Shown here: piece by piece, positions 1 through 13,303 of the stretch
How positions within the stretch are numbered: the stretch's first letter is position 1
Layout of the letters: each line of letters starts with the position of its first letter
DNA from: Citrobacter sp. Awk 4
GTDB lineage: Bacteria > Pseudomonadota > Gammaproteobacteria > Enterobacterales > Enterobacteriaceae
DNA length: 64,000 nt
Reading direction: 5' to 3'
Assembly (NCBI RefSeq): GCF_028069725.1
Contig: NZ_JANEWG010000017.1
Span: 1-64,000 of the forward strand
The notes under the pieces: model-generated
The model's database searches: none
What the model was told of the DNA's origin: nothing
Seen by the model: only the letters and a program-made list of their open reading frames with translations
Position numbers and translations under genes: made by a program

Positions 1-71
1 GAGTTATACGCTTCTGTCTTTTTTTAATTTATGCTTTCAGAGAATTATGTGTGCTCTTCAGGATGAACAAA

Positions 72-905
72 ATGGATAATGTTGTTGATCGTCATGTTTT
101 TTATATTTCTGATGGTACGGCCATCACTGCCGAAGTGCTGGGGCATGCTGTCATGTCGCAGTTTCCCGTGACGATCAGTAGCATCACGCTGCCGTTTGTC
201 GAAAATGAGAGCCGCGCCAGGGCGGTTAAAGACCAGATCGACGCCATCTATCAGCAAACGGGTGTGCGCCCGTTGGTGTTCTACTCCATTGTGCTGCCTG
301 AAATCCGCGCGATCATTTTGCAAAGCGAAGGTTTCTGTCAGGACATTGTACAGGCGCTGGTCGCACCGCTGCAGCAAGAAATGAAACTCGACCCCACCCC
401 GATTGCGCATCGCACCCACGGCCTTAATCCCGGCAATCTCAATAAGTATGATGCGCGCATCGCCGCCATTGACTATACCCTCGCGCATGATGACGGCATT
501 TCGTTGCGCAATCTCGATCAGGCGCAGGTGATCCTGTTGGGCGTCTCACGTTGTGGAAAAACGCCAACCAGTCTTTATCTGGCTATGCAGTTTGGCATCC
601 GGGCGGCAAACTACCCCTTTATTGCTGATGATATGGATAATCTGGTGTTACCTGCGTCTCTGAAACCCCTCCAGCACAAGCTTTTTGGTCTGACGATTGA
701 ACCGGAACGTCTGGCGGCCATTCGCGAAGAGCGCCGTGAAAACAGCCGTTATGCCTCCCTGCGCCAGTGTCGGATGGAAGTGGCAGAGGTTGAAGCGCTG
801 TATCGTAAAAACCAGATCCCGTGGTTGAACAGTACCAATTATTCGGTAGAAGAAATTGCGACTAAAATTCTCGACATTATGGGATTGAATCGCCGAATGT
901 ACTAA
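72..905 (+). CDS. ppsR: Phosphoenolpyruvate synthase regulatory protein (bifunctional kinase/pyrophosphorylase)
   Basis: Cytoplasmic DUF299-family regulator that switches PEP synthase off by ADP-dependent phosphorylation of a threonine and on again by Pi-dependent dephosphorylation. The 277-residue product has the E. coli length and begins [15 protein letters not shown]. The nucleotide-binding P-loop [11 protein letters not shown] lies at about residues 157-167. The start at 72 is chosen over upstream in-frame GTG 51 and ATG 63 because AGGA ends 8 bases before it and the family begins here. In E. coli ppsA lies divergently upstream, just outside this window. The last codons overlap the TrpR operator of aroH. 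Assignment is by strong family resemblance. Confidence 0.97.
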   Translation: MDNVVDRHVFYISDGTAITAEVLGHAVMSQFPVTISSITLPFVENESRARAVKDQIDAIYQQTGVRPLVFYSIVLPEIRAIILQSEGFCQDIVQALVAPLQQEMKLDPTPIAHRTHGLNPGNLNKYDARIAAIDYTLAHDDGISLRNLDQAQVILLGVSRCGKTPTSLYLAMQFGIRAANYPFIADDMDNLVLPASLKPLQHKLFGLTIEPERLAAIREERRENSRYASLRQCRMEVAEVEALYRKNQIPWLNSTNYSVEEIATKILDIMGLNRRMY

Positions 906-917
906 TATGCTAGTACA
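898..917 (+). promoter_or_regulatory. TrpR operator of aroH, overlapping the ppsR stop codon
   Basis: The sequence holds a perfect 7-bp inverted repeat, TGTACTA then six bases then TAGTACA. This fits the TrpR operator consensus (GTACTAGTT-AACTAGTAC). It lies 144 bp upstream of aroH, whose E. coli ortholog is repressed by TrpR with tryptophan. The ppsR stop codon (903-905) is inside the operator. Confidence 0.88.
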
Positions 918-1060
918 TTGATTCAATTTTCGTTATCATCTCTGATAGCGTGCGAGGTGTGACACGCCTCGCACTTGAAATCAGCAGGGATTGGTTTATC
1001 GTGATGCCCATCACTTCCCGGTAGTCCTGCCGTTGAAGCAACAAATTTCTGAGAGATGTA

Positions 1061-2107
1061 ATGAACAGAACCGACGAACTCCGTACAGCGCGTATAGACA
1101 GTCTTGTCACCCCTGCCGAGTTGGCGCTACGACACCCCGTATCGCCCGCTGTTGCAAGCCACGTTACCGACTCGCGGCGCCGGATTGAAAAAATATTGAA
1201 TGGTGAAGATCCCCGCCTGCTGGTGATCATTGGTCCTTGCTCGATTCACGATCTTGACGCAGCGATGGATTACGCAAGTCGTTTGCAAGCGCTACGTTCA
1301 AAACATCAGGCTCGCCTGGAAATCGTCATGCGCACCTATTTTGAGAAGCCGCGTACCGTTGTTGGCTGGAAAGGCTTAATCTCCGATCCTGATCTAAACG
1401 GCAGCTACCGTGTCAACCACGGCATTGAACTGGCAAGAAAACTACTACTTAAAATCAATGAGTTAGGCGTACCCACAGCGACTGAATTTCTTGACATGGT
1501 GACGGGACAGTTTATCGCCGATCTGATCAGTTGGGGAGCCATTGGCGCACGTACCACAGAAAGCCAAATTCACCGCGAGATGGCTTCCGCGCTCTCCTGC
1601 CCGGTCGGCTTTAAAAACGGCACCGATGGCAACACGCGCATTGCCGTCGATGCCATTCGCGCCTCCCGCGCCAGTCATATGTTCATTTCACCGGATAAAT
1701 CCGGGCAGATGACCATTTATCAGACCAGCGGCAACCCCTATGGTCATATCATTATGCGTGGCGGTAAAAAGCCCAATTACCACGCCGAAGATATTGCCGC
1801 CGCCTGCGATACCTTGCACGAGTTTGATCTCCCGGAACATCTGGTGGTGGACTTTAGTCACGGCAACTGCCAAAAGCAGCACCGACGCCAACTGGACGTG
1901 TGTGATGACATTTGCCAGCAAATCCGTAACGGCTCCACCGCAATTGCCGGAGTCATGGCCGAAAGTTTCTTGCGCGAAGGCACGCAAAAAATCGTTAGCG
2001 GTCAGCCGCTGGTTTACGGCCAGTCAATTACCGACCCTTGCCTGAACTGGGAAGACACCGAACTGTTGCTGGAAAAATTAGCCTCCGCCGTAGAGTGCCG
2101 TTTTTGA
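1061..2107 (+). CDS. aroH: 3-deoxy-7-phosphoheptulonate (DAHP) synthase, Trp-sensitive
   Basis: Class I DAHP synthase, which condenses phosphoenolpyruvate and erythrose 4-phosphate in the first step of the shikimate pathway. The 348 residues equal the E. coli AroH length. Visible family motifs include GPCSIHD near residues 58-64, the KPRT substrate loop near 100, and the C-terminal DFSHGN and GQSITDPC segments. It is called AroH rather than AroF or AroG from its sequence, its position between ppsR and hemP, and the TrpR operator upstream, which implies repression and feedback inhibition by tryptophan. The start follows a GAGAG Shine-Dalgarno in the run before ATG 1061. Confidence 0.97.
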   Translation: MNRTDELRTARIDSLVTPAELALRHPVSPAVASHVTDSRRRIEKILNGEDPRLLVIIGPCSIHDLDAAMDYASRLQALRSKHQARLEIVMRTYFEKPRTVVGWKGLISDPDLNGSYRVNHGIELARKLLLKINELGVPTATEFLDMVTGQFIADLISWGAIGARTTESQIHREMASALSCPVGFKNGTDGNTRIAVDAIRASRASHMFISPDKSGQMTIYQTSGNPYGHIIMRGGKKPNYHAEDIAAACDTLHEFDLPEHLVVDFSHGNCQKQHRRQLDVCDDICQQIRNGSTAIAGVMAESFLREGTQKIVSGQPLVYGQSITDPCLNWEDTELLLEKLASAVECRF

Positions 2108-2226
2108 TGTATTGGCCCATTCCCTCCGGGATGGGCGCTTCCTTTCTCATCTCGCTTATCGCCATCTTCGTTTCGCGTTATCACGTAATAACCCATTTAA
2201 CACTTGCCGTTATTGCGCACATTATT

Positions 2227-2245
2227 GATAATAATAATCATTGTT
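2227..2245 (+). promoter_or_regulatory. Fur box upstream of hemP
   Basis: The 19 bases read GATAATAATAATCATTGTT and match the consensus GATAATGATAATCATTATC at about 16 of 19 positions. The box lies 25 bp before the hemP start. This implies iron-dependent repression by Fur, inferred from the match and from the known iron regulation of hemP genes. Confidence 0.8.
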
Positions 2246-2270
2246 AAATTAATTTTTATTAACGAGCGCT

Positions 2271-2462
2271 ATGTCACGTATGGATCGCACCGAGTCACCT
2301 CATTCTAAGGAAAAGAGCAGCGTCCCTCCCCTCAACGATACCGAACGGCGGATCAGCAGTCAGACGTTATTAGGTCAACAAGGAAAAGTGATCATTGATC
2401 ATGATGGCCAGGAGTATCTGCTGCGTAAAACAAACGCAGGTAAGCTTCTCCTGACCAAATGA
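2271..2462 (+). CDS. hemP: Hemin uptake protein HemP (YdiE)
   Basis: Small 63-residue HemP-family protein; the C-terminal half ([20 protein letters not shown] followed by [11 protein letters not shown]) is the conserved domain. HemP genes are usually tied to haem/iron acquisition operons, but here, as in E. coli, the gene stands alone between aroH and selO with no haem receptor nearby. Its biochemical role is uncertain. The Fur box just upstream supports an iron-starvation response. The start codon has only a weak GAGCG Shine-Dalgarno. Confidence 0.88.
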   Translation: MSRMDRTESPHSKEKSSVPPLNDTERRISSQTLLGQQGKVIIDHDGQEYLLRKTNAGKLLLTK

Positions 2463-2468
2463 GTCGGT

Positions 2469-3911
2469 CTAGCTTGAGCAACTGACTTCCAGCCGTTTTC
2501 CCCAGTCGGGAGGACGGCTGACATAGTCATCATCTCTGTCGGTAAACGGTGTGCGCAGTACCTGATGCAGTCGGTGCAATTCGCGGGTGTCCCCCCGCTG
2601 GGCATCCTCGATAGCACGCTGGGCCAACCAGTTACGGAGTACCACCGCAGGGTTAGCACGCTGCATGTGTTGCTGACGCAATGCATCATCAACCTGTTCT
2701 CGTTGCAAGCGAGCACGATACTGTGTGAACCACTCGTCAAAGGCGGTGCGATCAATAAACTCATCCCGCAGCGGAGATGCCGCACTTTGCTGCTCTGTCT
2801 GGCTCAACATTCTGAATGTACGGGTATAGTCGCTTCCCTCACGCGCCATCAGGCTGAACAAGGTATTGAGCAACGCATTGTCGTCTTTCTGTTCGCTAAA
2901 GAATCCCAGTTTTTGCCGCATCCGCTGGCCGTAACGCGTTAGCAGGGCCAACTGATAGCCATCCAACGCCTCATTGAGCGTCTCAACCGACATAAACGGA
3001 GAAAGCGTCTGTGCCAGACGTTGTAAGTTCCAAAGCCCGACAGCGGGTTGGTTATCAAAACTGTAGCGCCCCAGATGGTCGGAATGATTACAAATCAGCC
3101 CCGGCTGATAATCATCAAGAAAACCGAACGGTCCATAATCGATCGTCAACCCCAGGATAGACATGTTGTCAGTATTCATCACACCATGGGCAAATCCCAC
3201 GGTCTGCCAGTCCGCGATAAGCGTCGCCGTACGCGACACCACATCCCGAAACCAGAGCGTGTATTTATCTGCTTCGTCCTGCAAATGGGACCAGTAGTGA
3301 CGAATCGCAAAGTCGGCCAACTGGCGAACTTGTTCGGGCTCACGGCGATAATAAAAGTGTTCAAAATGACCAAAACGCATGTGGCTTTGCGCCAGGCGCA
3401 TCAACATTGCACCCGTTTCCTGTGTTTCCCGGTAGACCGGAGAATCACTGGTCACAATCGACAGCGCCCGGGTCGTTGGGATCCCCAGATAATGCATCGC
3501 CTCACTGGCCAGGCTCTCTCTGATTGTGGAGCGCAATACTGCTCGCCCATCGCCCATACGCGAATACGGGGTTAAACCCGCCCCTTTCAGATGCCAGTCA
3601 AGCGTCGTGCCATCGGGCAGGAGTTGTTCTCCCAGTAGAATGCCGCGCCCGTCGCCAAGTTGCCCCGCCCAGACACCAAACTGATGTCCGCTGTAGACCT
3701 GGGCCAAAGGCGACATACCGGGAAGTAGAGACTCACCACCCCAGACACCCGCTCCACTTTCAACATCAAAAAGCGTGGCGGGAATATCAAGCTGTTGTGC
3801 CAATACATCATTGTGCCAAATCACACGGGCATTGCTCAGGGGAGTTGGGGAAAGAGCGGTGTACGTTGCCGGCAGCTCATCGCGCCAGCGGGTGGTAAAA
3901 GACAGGGTCAT
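2469..3911 (-). CDS. selO: Protein adenylyltransferase SelO (YdiU)
   Basis: Pseudokinase-fold enzyme that transfers AMP from ATP to Ser/Thr/Tyr residues of target proteins; the bacterial enzyme modifies redox proteins under oxidative stress. The product has 480 residues (E. coli 478). It shows the flipped-kinase signatures [17 protein letters not shown] (about residues 70-86) and [10 protein letters not shown] (about 243-252), the latter carrying the catalytic Asp and metal-binding Asn. The protein ends CSS; in eukaryotic SelO this penultimate region carries selenocysteine, and the bacterial Cys is in the equivalent place. Transcribed convergently to hemP with a 6-bp gap. Confidence 0.95.
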   Translation of the reverse strand: MTLSFTTRWRDELPATYTALSPTPLSNARVIWHNDVLAQQLDIPATLFDVESGAGVWGGESLLPGMSPLAQVYSGHQFGVWAGQLGDGRGILLGEQLLPDGTTLDWHLKGAGLTPYSRMGDGRAVLRSTIRESLASEAMHYLGIPTTRALSIVTSDSPVYRETQETGAMLMRLAQSHMRFGHFEHFYYRREPEQVRQLADFAIRHYWSHLQDEADKYTLWFRDVVSRTATLIADWQTVGFAHGVMNTDNMSILGLTIDYGPFGFLDDYQPGLICNHSDHLGRYSFDNQPAVGLWNLQRLAQTLSPFMSVETLNEALDGYQLALLTRYGQRMRQKLGFFSEQKDDNALLNTLFSLMAREGSDYTRTFRMLSQTEQQSAASPLRDEFIDRTAFDEWFTQYRARLQREQVDDALRQQHMQRANPAVVLRNWLAQRAIEDAQRGDTRELHRLHQVLRTPFTDRDDDYVSRPPDWGKRLEVSCSS

Positions 3912-3972
3912 AGGGCCTCCTGTTTGTAGTGTAGTCGGTTACTACCGTCTTAAACACCAGCAAATAGAAGGG

Positions 3973-4686
3973 TTATCCCTGTACCAGGGACGTTATCTGA
4001 CCGACCGATACAGCTGGCCACAGGCATCCTTGCAATACACTGAAACCTAAAGGAGTGACGCGGGCCTTCATCTCTTCCGTATCGATACCCGTAATCATAA
4101 CGGAATCACAACTGGATGATATTTGTGAAACAATAGCCTGCATAAACGGTTCAAATGAAACGCTCATTGCTCTGTGCTGAACAAAATTTTTATCCAGTGC
4201 GACCCGTTTGAAAAGACCGTCAAAAATGGCTTTCATCGAAGAATCACCGGCACCAAAATTAGCCAGTATGAGCGGAAACTGCGCCGCTAATTTCGCCAGT
4301 TTCGGATTTTCTTTCCCACGATTTAATTCTGGGTAATTTTCATTAATCATTAATTCAAGAAATGAAAATCGCTTAACACGCGCGTTAAACTCCTCGTCAT
4401 ATAATAATGCGTCCACCACTGCTGGCGTTAATTTAATCCAGGCATTCAATTTTTGTTGAATAAAAAAATGTTGGCACGTTTCAATAAGTGAGAGTTTTTC
4501 TTCGAATAAGCGGCACTGCTCCTCAGTCGACAACCGGGGTATGACCAGCTCTGTTGGCATACGTACAGCACCATCGTCACTGACAAAGTTTGCAATGATT
4601 TCTAAACCGACAAGATCCCCTTTTTCACTCCGCGCCGGCAGAAACAAGAGATCGGAATGATAGGAATTATCCAGTGAAACAATCAT
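3973..4686 (-). CDS. ydiV: Anti-FlhD4C2 factor YdiV (degenerate EAL-domain protein)
   Basis: An EAL-like protein of 237 residues beginning MIVSLDN. The EAL phosphodiesterase signature is not intact: the position expected to read EAL reads LEIIANF after DLVG. In Salmonella and E. coli YdiV has no c-di-GMP hydrolase activity; it binds FlhD and represses flagellar genes under poor nutrition. The start at 4686 fits the family; an in-frame upstream start at 4731 would add 15 residues not found in it. A GGGG stretch precedes the chosen ATG. It lies behind selO on the same strand, with 61 bp between. Confidence 0.9.
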   Translation of the reverse strand: MIVSLDNSYHSDLLFLPARSEKGDLVGLEIIANFVSDDGAVRMPTELVIPRLSTEEQCRLFEEKLSLIETCQHFFIQQKLNAWIKLTPAVVDALLYDEEFNARVKRFSFLELMINENYPELNRGKENPKLAKLAAQFPLILANFGAGDSSMKAIFDGLFKRVALDKNFVQHRAMSVSFEPFMQAIVSQISSSCDSVMITGIDTEEMKARVTPLGFSVLQGCLWPAVSVGQITSLVQG

Positions 4687-5000
4687 TTTGCCAGCCCCGC
4701 AGTTTGGGTGTAATCCGGCATCCTGTAACAAAGGATGGAAAACGACATCATTTCAGAGACTAATGGGGGTGCTTTCATTTTTTCCTTTTTATCCGGTAAA
4801 CCGGGTCCTTTTTTTAGCTTATCCTGATTATAAACCAATATCCAGTTTTACACTTTTTCATGAGATGCGCGCGAATTTACACTAGCCACATTACTTTCAT
4901 GAATAGTATGGTTATCAGGAAGCCAGCCTTATGTCGTTAATCACAAAATTCCATTTTTAAATATGGATGGTAAGTCAGGTAAACCTCGCCATCCGCATGA
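4687..5000. other. Intergenic region between ydiV and nlpC, 314 bp
   Basis: No convincing gene is present. It must hold the ydiV promoter (minus strand) and the downstream end of nlpC. A short CCGG-TAAA-CCGG hairpin followed by a run of T lies near 4794-4816, reading on the plus strand where no gene needs a terminator, so I do not call it. The region is AT-rich, as is common for promoters. Confidence 0.5.
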
Positions 5001-5465
5001 TTAAATTCGTCGGGCCTGCCAAAAATTTTTACGCCAGTAGACATTATCGAGAGACGAACGCATCACCCCTCTACTGGTCGAGGCATGGATAAATTGATTA
5101 TTGGTGTCATAAATTCCGACATGCAGGCCGCTCTCCCCCGAACCGGTTTTAAAGAAAACCAGATCGCCGGGCAGGAGATCATCTTTGTCGATTTCCGTAC
5201 CAATTTTGGACTGTTGCCGGGTGTCTCGTGGCAGTTGCAGAGAAAACTGGTCACGCATCGTCATCAAAACAAACCCTGAACAGTCCACACCGCTACGGCT
5301 CATTCCGCCATAACGGTACGGTGTTCCGCGCCAGTTCTGCAACTGATCATTGAGACCCGCGATAACCGTAATGGAATCCGAAAGTCTGGCATTTGGTGCA
5401 GGAGCGCGATGGCTACTACACCCAGCTAACACCAGTGCTGCGATAAGAAGGAACCAAAAACGCAT
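5001..5465 (-). CDS. nlpC: NlpC/P60-family lipoprotein, probable murein endopeptidase
   Basis: Lipoprotein of 154 residues, the E. coli length. Residues 1-15 form a lipoprotein signal with lipobox LAGC, so Cys16 should be lipidated. The NlpC/P60 cysteine peptidase domain follows: catalytic Cys in DCSGF (about 61-65), His in LHVGIYD (about 115) and a third polar residue in the FIHAS segment. Such enzymes cut peptide cross-links in peptidoglycan; the exact substrate of NlpC is not settled. Located in the envelope. It precedes btuD on the same strand but is separated by 75 bp. Confidence 0.94.
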   Translation of the reverse strand: MRFWFLLIAALVLAGCSSHRAPAPNARLSDSITVIAGLNDQLQNWRGTPYRYGGMSRSGVDCSGFVLMTMRDQFSLQLPRDTRQQSKIGTEIDKDDLLPGDLVFFKTGSGESGLHVGIYDTNNQFIHASTSRGVMRSSLDNVYWRKNFWQARRI

Positions 5466-5540
5466 TCAGGACGAATCCTCTTTTTTATTTTTATATCTAT
5501 ATAGCGTGGAAAGCGCCTTATTTTCAAGAGACCATTTAAC

Positions 5541-6290
5541 TTAAGTGGTTGATATGAGCATTCTGTGGCCTTCCACATCCAGCCGCCGGAAGTTTAACCC
5601 ATAAGCACGTGCTAAATTGGGCGGCGTCAGCACCTCTTCACGCGGCCCCCAGGCAATCAACGCCCCACGTTTCAACAACCACGCCTGATGCGCGTGGCGT
5701 AGCGTATGGTTAAGATCATGACTGCTCATCACGACAGCAATTCCCTGAAGGCAAAGTCGACTGAGCAATCGGTCCAGTGCGTTTTGTTGCGCAACATCCA
5801 GACTGTTCATCGGTTCGTCCAGAAGCAATAATTGCCCGTGAGGATTGGATTCCGGCGAAATTTGCAGCATCACCGCAGCAAGACGAACACGTTGCCACTC
5901 GCCCCCGGAAAGCTGATTCGTGCCCCGCTCCAGTTTATCGCCCAATCCGAGCGCATCCGCCACTTCTTTGAGCAGATCGGTTCGCGTTTTATCGGGTTGA
6001 TGAAGCGTCAGGTAATGCCAGACTGGCATGGCAAAAGGGGGATTTTGCTGTTGCGCAAGGTAAGCGCGATGTTGGGCAAGTTTGGCCGCTGGCCAGGTTT
6101 CCAGAGCCGTACCGCCAAATACGACAGTTCCGTCGCCGCTGGTCAAGCCCGCCATCCGCGCCAAAAGAGTACTTTTCCCCGCGCCGTTAGGTCCGACAAG
6201 GTGCAAGATTTCCCCGGCGTTGATCACCCCTGAAAGTGGACCAAGCCGGGTGCTCTCAGCCACGTCCTGTAACTGCATCAACGAAGGCAT
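5541..6290 (-). CDS. btuD: Vitamin B12 ABC transporter ATP-binding protein
   Basis: ATPase of the BtuCDF cobalamin importer, 249 residues as in E. coli. Walker [10 protein letters not shown] is at about 34-42, the signature LSGGEWQ near 127-133, Walker B LLLLDEP near 155-161, and the switch His in SSHD near 190. It begins at the very end of btuE (one base shared), which implies translational coupling. It works with BtuC (6923-7903) and the periplasmic BtuF, which is encoded elsewhere. Confidence 0.97.
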   Translation of the reverse strand: MPSLMQLQDVAESTRLGPLSGVINAGEILHLVGPNGAGKSTLLARMAGLTSGDGTVVFGGTALETWPAAKLAQHRAYLAQQQNPPFAMPVWHYLTLHQPDKTRTDLLKEVADALGLGDKLERGTNQLSGGEWQRVRLAAVMLQISPESNPHGQLLLLDEPMNSLDVAQQNALDRLLSRLCLQGIAVVMSSHDLNHTLRHAHQAWLLKRGALIAWGPREEVLTPPNLARAYGLNFRRLDVEGHRMLISTT

Positions 6291-6841
6291 TATTTCTCCA
6301 GCGCCAGTTTGATACTTTCCATGACAATAGGATCTTCAGGCGTCATGTCGGGTGAAAAACGCTGCACGACGTGTCCATCCCGGCCCACTAAAAACTTCTC
6401 AAAGTTCCACAAAATATCGTCAGGATACAGCGGCGCACGCCCTTTGCTGACCATCCGCTCGTAAAAACCGCTTGCCTGTGGAGCAACAGCCACAGGTGCG
6501 GCAGCAATCAATTTTTGGTACAGCGGATGGCGCGCGTCGCCATTGACATCAATTTTACTGAACATCGGGAACGTCACACCCCAGGTCGTGGCGCAGTACG
6601 TTTTAATCTCATCTTCGCTGCCCGGCTCCTGGCCAAGGAACTGATTGCACGGAAAACCCAACACAGCAAATCCGTGTTCGCCCCAGGCTTTTTGCAGGTT
6701 TTCCAGTTGTTCATACTGCGGCGTTAAACCGCATTTTGATGCCACATTAACGATCAGCAGTACATTTCCGGCATACTTCTCCAGCGAAATGTCCTCGCCG
6801 TCAATGCTCGTCACTTGAGTGTTGAGAATGGTCTTTTGCAT
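6290..6841 (-). CDS. btuE: Thioredoxin/glutathione peroxidase BtuE
   Basis: Glutathione-peroxidase-family protein of 183 residues. The peroxidatic Cys lies in [12 protein letters not shown] (about residues 35-46), with the conserved FPCNQF motif at about 63-68 and the WNFEKFLV motif near 145. It reduces hydrogen and organic peroxides; despite its name it is not needed for B12 transport. It sits between btuC and btuD in the same direction, as in E. coli. Confidence 0.96.
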   Translation of the reverse strand: MQKTILNTQVTSIDGEDISLEKYAGNVLLIVNVASKCGLTPQYEQLENLQKAWGEHGFAVLGFPCNQFLGQEPGSEDEIKTYCATTWGVTFPMFSKIDVNGDARHPLYQKLIAAAPVAVAPQASGFYERMVSKGRAPLYPDDILWNFEKFLVGRDGHVVQRFSPDMTPEDPIVMESIKLALEK

Positions 6842-6922
6842 AGCGTCTCCCGGGTTACAGACGAATGAGTATGGAACAATGTCAGTTTCTAATCATAGAC
6901 CGAACAGCGATTATCTTTATAT

Positions 6923-7903
6923 TTAACGTCCTGCTTTTAATAGCAGCCAGATGAAGACAGGCGCTCCCAATGTCGCCGTTACCACACCGATGGGGAGTTC
7001 TGCAGAAGCGAGCGCCAGCCGGGCGACCACATCCGCCGTCAACAGCGCAATTGCGCCCGCCAGCGCACAGGCAGGTAATAAGACGCGATGGTCAGTTAAC
7101 CCGCACAAACGCAATATATGGGGAATAACCAAACCGATAAAGCCGATTGCCCCGGCCAATGCCACGCTTACGCCAACCATCCATCCTGTCGCCACCACCA
7201 GAAGATTGCGCCAGAACCATAAAGGCAACCCAAGCTGACGGGCTGAGGTTTCGCCTAATGCCAGCATATTCATAGGCTGTGACTGACAGCAAATCCAGAG
7301 CAGAACCGGAATCAATGCGATCATTAACCAGCTCTGTTGCCAGTCAACGCCGCCGAAGCCTCCCATCATCCAGTACATCAACTGGCGCAGGTCAAAAGAG
7401 GTAGAAAAATAGATCGCCCACGTCATCAGCGCACTACATATAATGCCCAACGCGACACCGGCAAGCAGTAAGCGACTGGTCGAAAGATGACGACGAGCAA
7501 AACGCAGAAGAATTAGCGTGATAATGAGCGCACCTGCAATCGCGCACAGCCCCAGCGCCCAACCCGGAAGCTTTCCCTGCCCTAACAGCACGGCCGCAAT
7601 GAGCCCCACGCCAGCGCCGTTGGAGACGCCAAGCAGTCCCGGCTCTGCAAGTGGGTTTTCAAAGAGTGCCTGCATCACCGCGCCGGAGAGCGCCAGCGCG
7701 GCCCCGACCAGCAAAACAGCCAGCGTCCGTGGCAGTCGAATTTGCCAGACAAACAGATCCCCGCGAGTACCAAACCACTCGCCAGGACCTATCCACTGTT
7801 CTCCAGCACATAAACTTACAGCGGCTGCCAGCAGCGTTAGCGCCGTCAGACTCAGTATCCAGCGAACATGTCGTCGCTGTTGTTGGCGGGCAAAAGTCAG
7901 CAT
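6923..7903 (-). CDS. btuC: Vitamin B12 ABC transporter permease
   Basis: FecCD-family permease of 326 residues with about ten predicted transmembrane helices; forms a dimer in the inner membrane that binds BtuD. The coupling-helix region near [14 protein letters not shown] is visible around residues 210-223. The start at 7903 (MLTFARQQQ) matches the family; the in-frame ATG at 7912 adds three residues and lacks better support. First gene of btuC-btuE-btuD. Confidence 0.95.
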   Translation of the reverse strand: MLTFARQQQRRHVRWILSLTALTLLAAAVSLCAGEQWIGPGEWFGTRGDLFVWQIRLPRTLAVLLVGAALALSGAVMQALFENPLAEPGLLGVSNGAGVGLIAAVLLGQGKLPGWALGLCAIAGALIITLILLRFARRHLSTSRLLLAGVALGIICSALMTWAIYFSTSFDLRQLMYWMMGGFGGVDWQQSWLMIALIPVLLWICCQSQPMNMLALGETSARQLGLPLWFWRNLLVVATGWMVGVSVALAGAIGFIGLVIPHILRLCGLTDHRVLLPACALAGAIALLTADVVARLALASAELPIGVVTATLGAPVFIWLLLKAGR

Positions 7904-7963
7904 ATTTTCCATTCTGCTGAAAAGGGATGATATTGATTTTACGGTGCTTATACGGCAGTGAAA

Positions 7964-7993
7964 AGAAAAAAGGCCGCAAAAGCGGCCTTTTTA
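7964..7993 (-). terminator. Intrinsic terminator after ihfA
   Basis: The stem GGCCGC-TTTT-GCGGCC is followed, reading on the minus strand, by a T-rich run. It lies 12 bases beyond the ihfA stop codon and separates the pheST-ihfA transcript from btuC. Confidence 0.88.
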
Positions 7994-8004
7994 GTTAGTT
8001 AATA

Positions 8005-8304
8005 TTACTCTTCTTTGGGCGTTGCGTTTTCAACCCGACTCTTTAACTTCTGTCCGGGTCTGAAGGTCACCACGCGCCGTGCTGTAATGGGAATATCTTC
8101 GCCCGTTTTCGGGTTACGTCCCGGACGTTGATTCTTATCACGCAGATCGAAGTTACCAAAACCAGAGAGTTTTACCTGCTCACCGTTTTCCAGAGCACGA
8201 CGGATCTCTTCGAAAAACAGCTCGACCAGTTCTTTGGCATCCCGCTTGCTAAGCCCAAGCTTATCAAACAGATATTCTGACATTTCAGCTTTTGTAAGCG
8301 CCAT
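8005..8304 (-). CDS. ihfA: Integration host factor subunit alpha
   Basis: DNA-bending nucleoid protein of the HU/IHF family, 99 residues, acting as a heterodimer with IhfB. The flexible beta-arm that enters the minor groove is visible as [16 protein letters not shown] (about residues 61-76), with the intercalating Pro near 65. It lies 4 bp after pheT on the same strand, so it is cotranscribed with pheST and probably also from a promoter within pheT, as in E. coli. Confidence 0.98.
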   Translation of the reverse strand: MALTKAEMSEYLFDKLGLSKRDAKELVELFFEEIRRALENGEQVKLSGFGNFDLRDKNQRPGRNPKTGEDIPITARRVVTFRPGQKLKSRVENATPKEE

Positions 8305-8308
8305 AGGT

Positions 8309-10699
<2,391 letters not shown>

Positions 10700-10711
10700 T
10701 TATTCCTGCCT

Positions 10712-11779
<1,068 letters not shown>

Positions 11780-11811
11780 CTACTTGAAATAGATCGCGCA
11801 ATTTTAGGTAC

Positions 11812-11837
11812 AAAAAAAGCCTCCACTGGGGAGGCTT
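11812..11837 (-). terminator. pheST attenuator terminator
   Basis: On the minus strand the stem AAGCCTCC / GGAGGCTT is followed by a run of T. It lies between the pheM leader peptide and pheS, where the E. coli attenuator sits. When tRNA-Phe is charged the ribosome clears pheM and this terminator forms; stalling on the Phe codons favours an antiterminator. Confidence 0.93.
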
Positions 11838-11884
11838 TCTGGCGCTGTTTTCCGTTTCATTTCTCACGCGCTAGCCTCCTGAAG

Positions 11885-11929
11885 TCAGGTGCTAAAGTAA
11901 AAAAAGAAACGGAAAATAGCAGCATTCAT
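11885..11929 (-). CDS. pheM: PheST leader peptide PheM
   Basis: A 14-codon ORF encodes [14 protein letters not shown], identical to the E. coli leader peptide as I recall it. Five of fourteen residues are Phe, three of them adjacent. Translation of these codons senses Phe-tRNA supply and controls the attenuator 47 bp downstream. Too short for ordinary gene calling. Confidence 0.96.
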
Positions 11930-12018
11930 GCTTGCGTTACCTTGTTGGGTAAAATCCGAAAGACCTTTATTGAAAAGGGTTACGGGTAAATTGTCAACTG
12001 ATTGATTGCACTACAAAT

Positions 12019-12048
12019 AAAAGAGAGGGAGCCAGGCTCCCTCTTTTC
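12019..12048 (-). terminator. Intrinsic terminator after rplT
   Basis: A 10-bp stem AGAGGGAGCC / GGCTCCCTCT with a one-base centre is flanked by A and T runs. It lies just past the rplT stop. In E. coli part of the transcription continues into pheM-pheST. Confidence 0.85.
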
Positions 12049-12054
12049 ACTGGC

Positions 12055-12435
<381 letters not shown>

Positions 12436-12463
12436 TTAGTGAAAAAAGTTAAACGTTAACGGC

Positions 12464-12685
<222 letters not shown>

Positions 12686-12757
12686 TTAATAAACGAAACG
12701 TAGGCGAACAAGGGCTGTGGAACCCGCAGGCTCCACAGACATTGTTACTTGAAGGCC

Positions 12758-13303
<546 letters not shown>

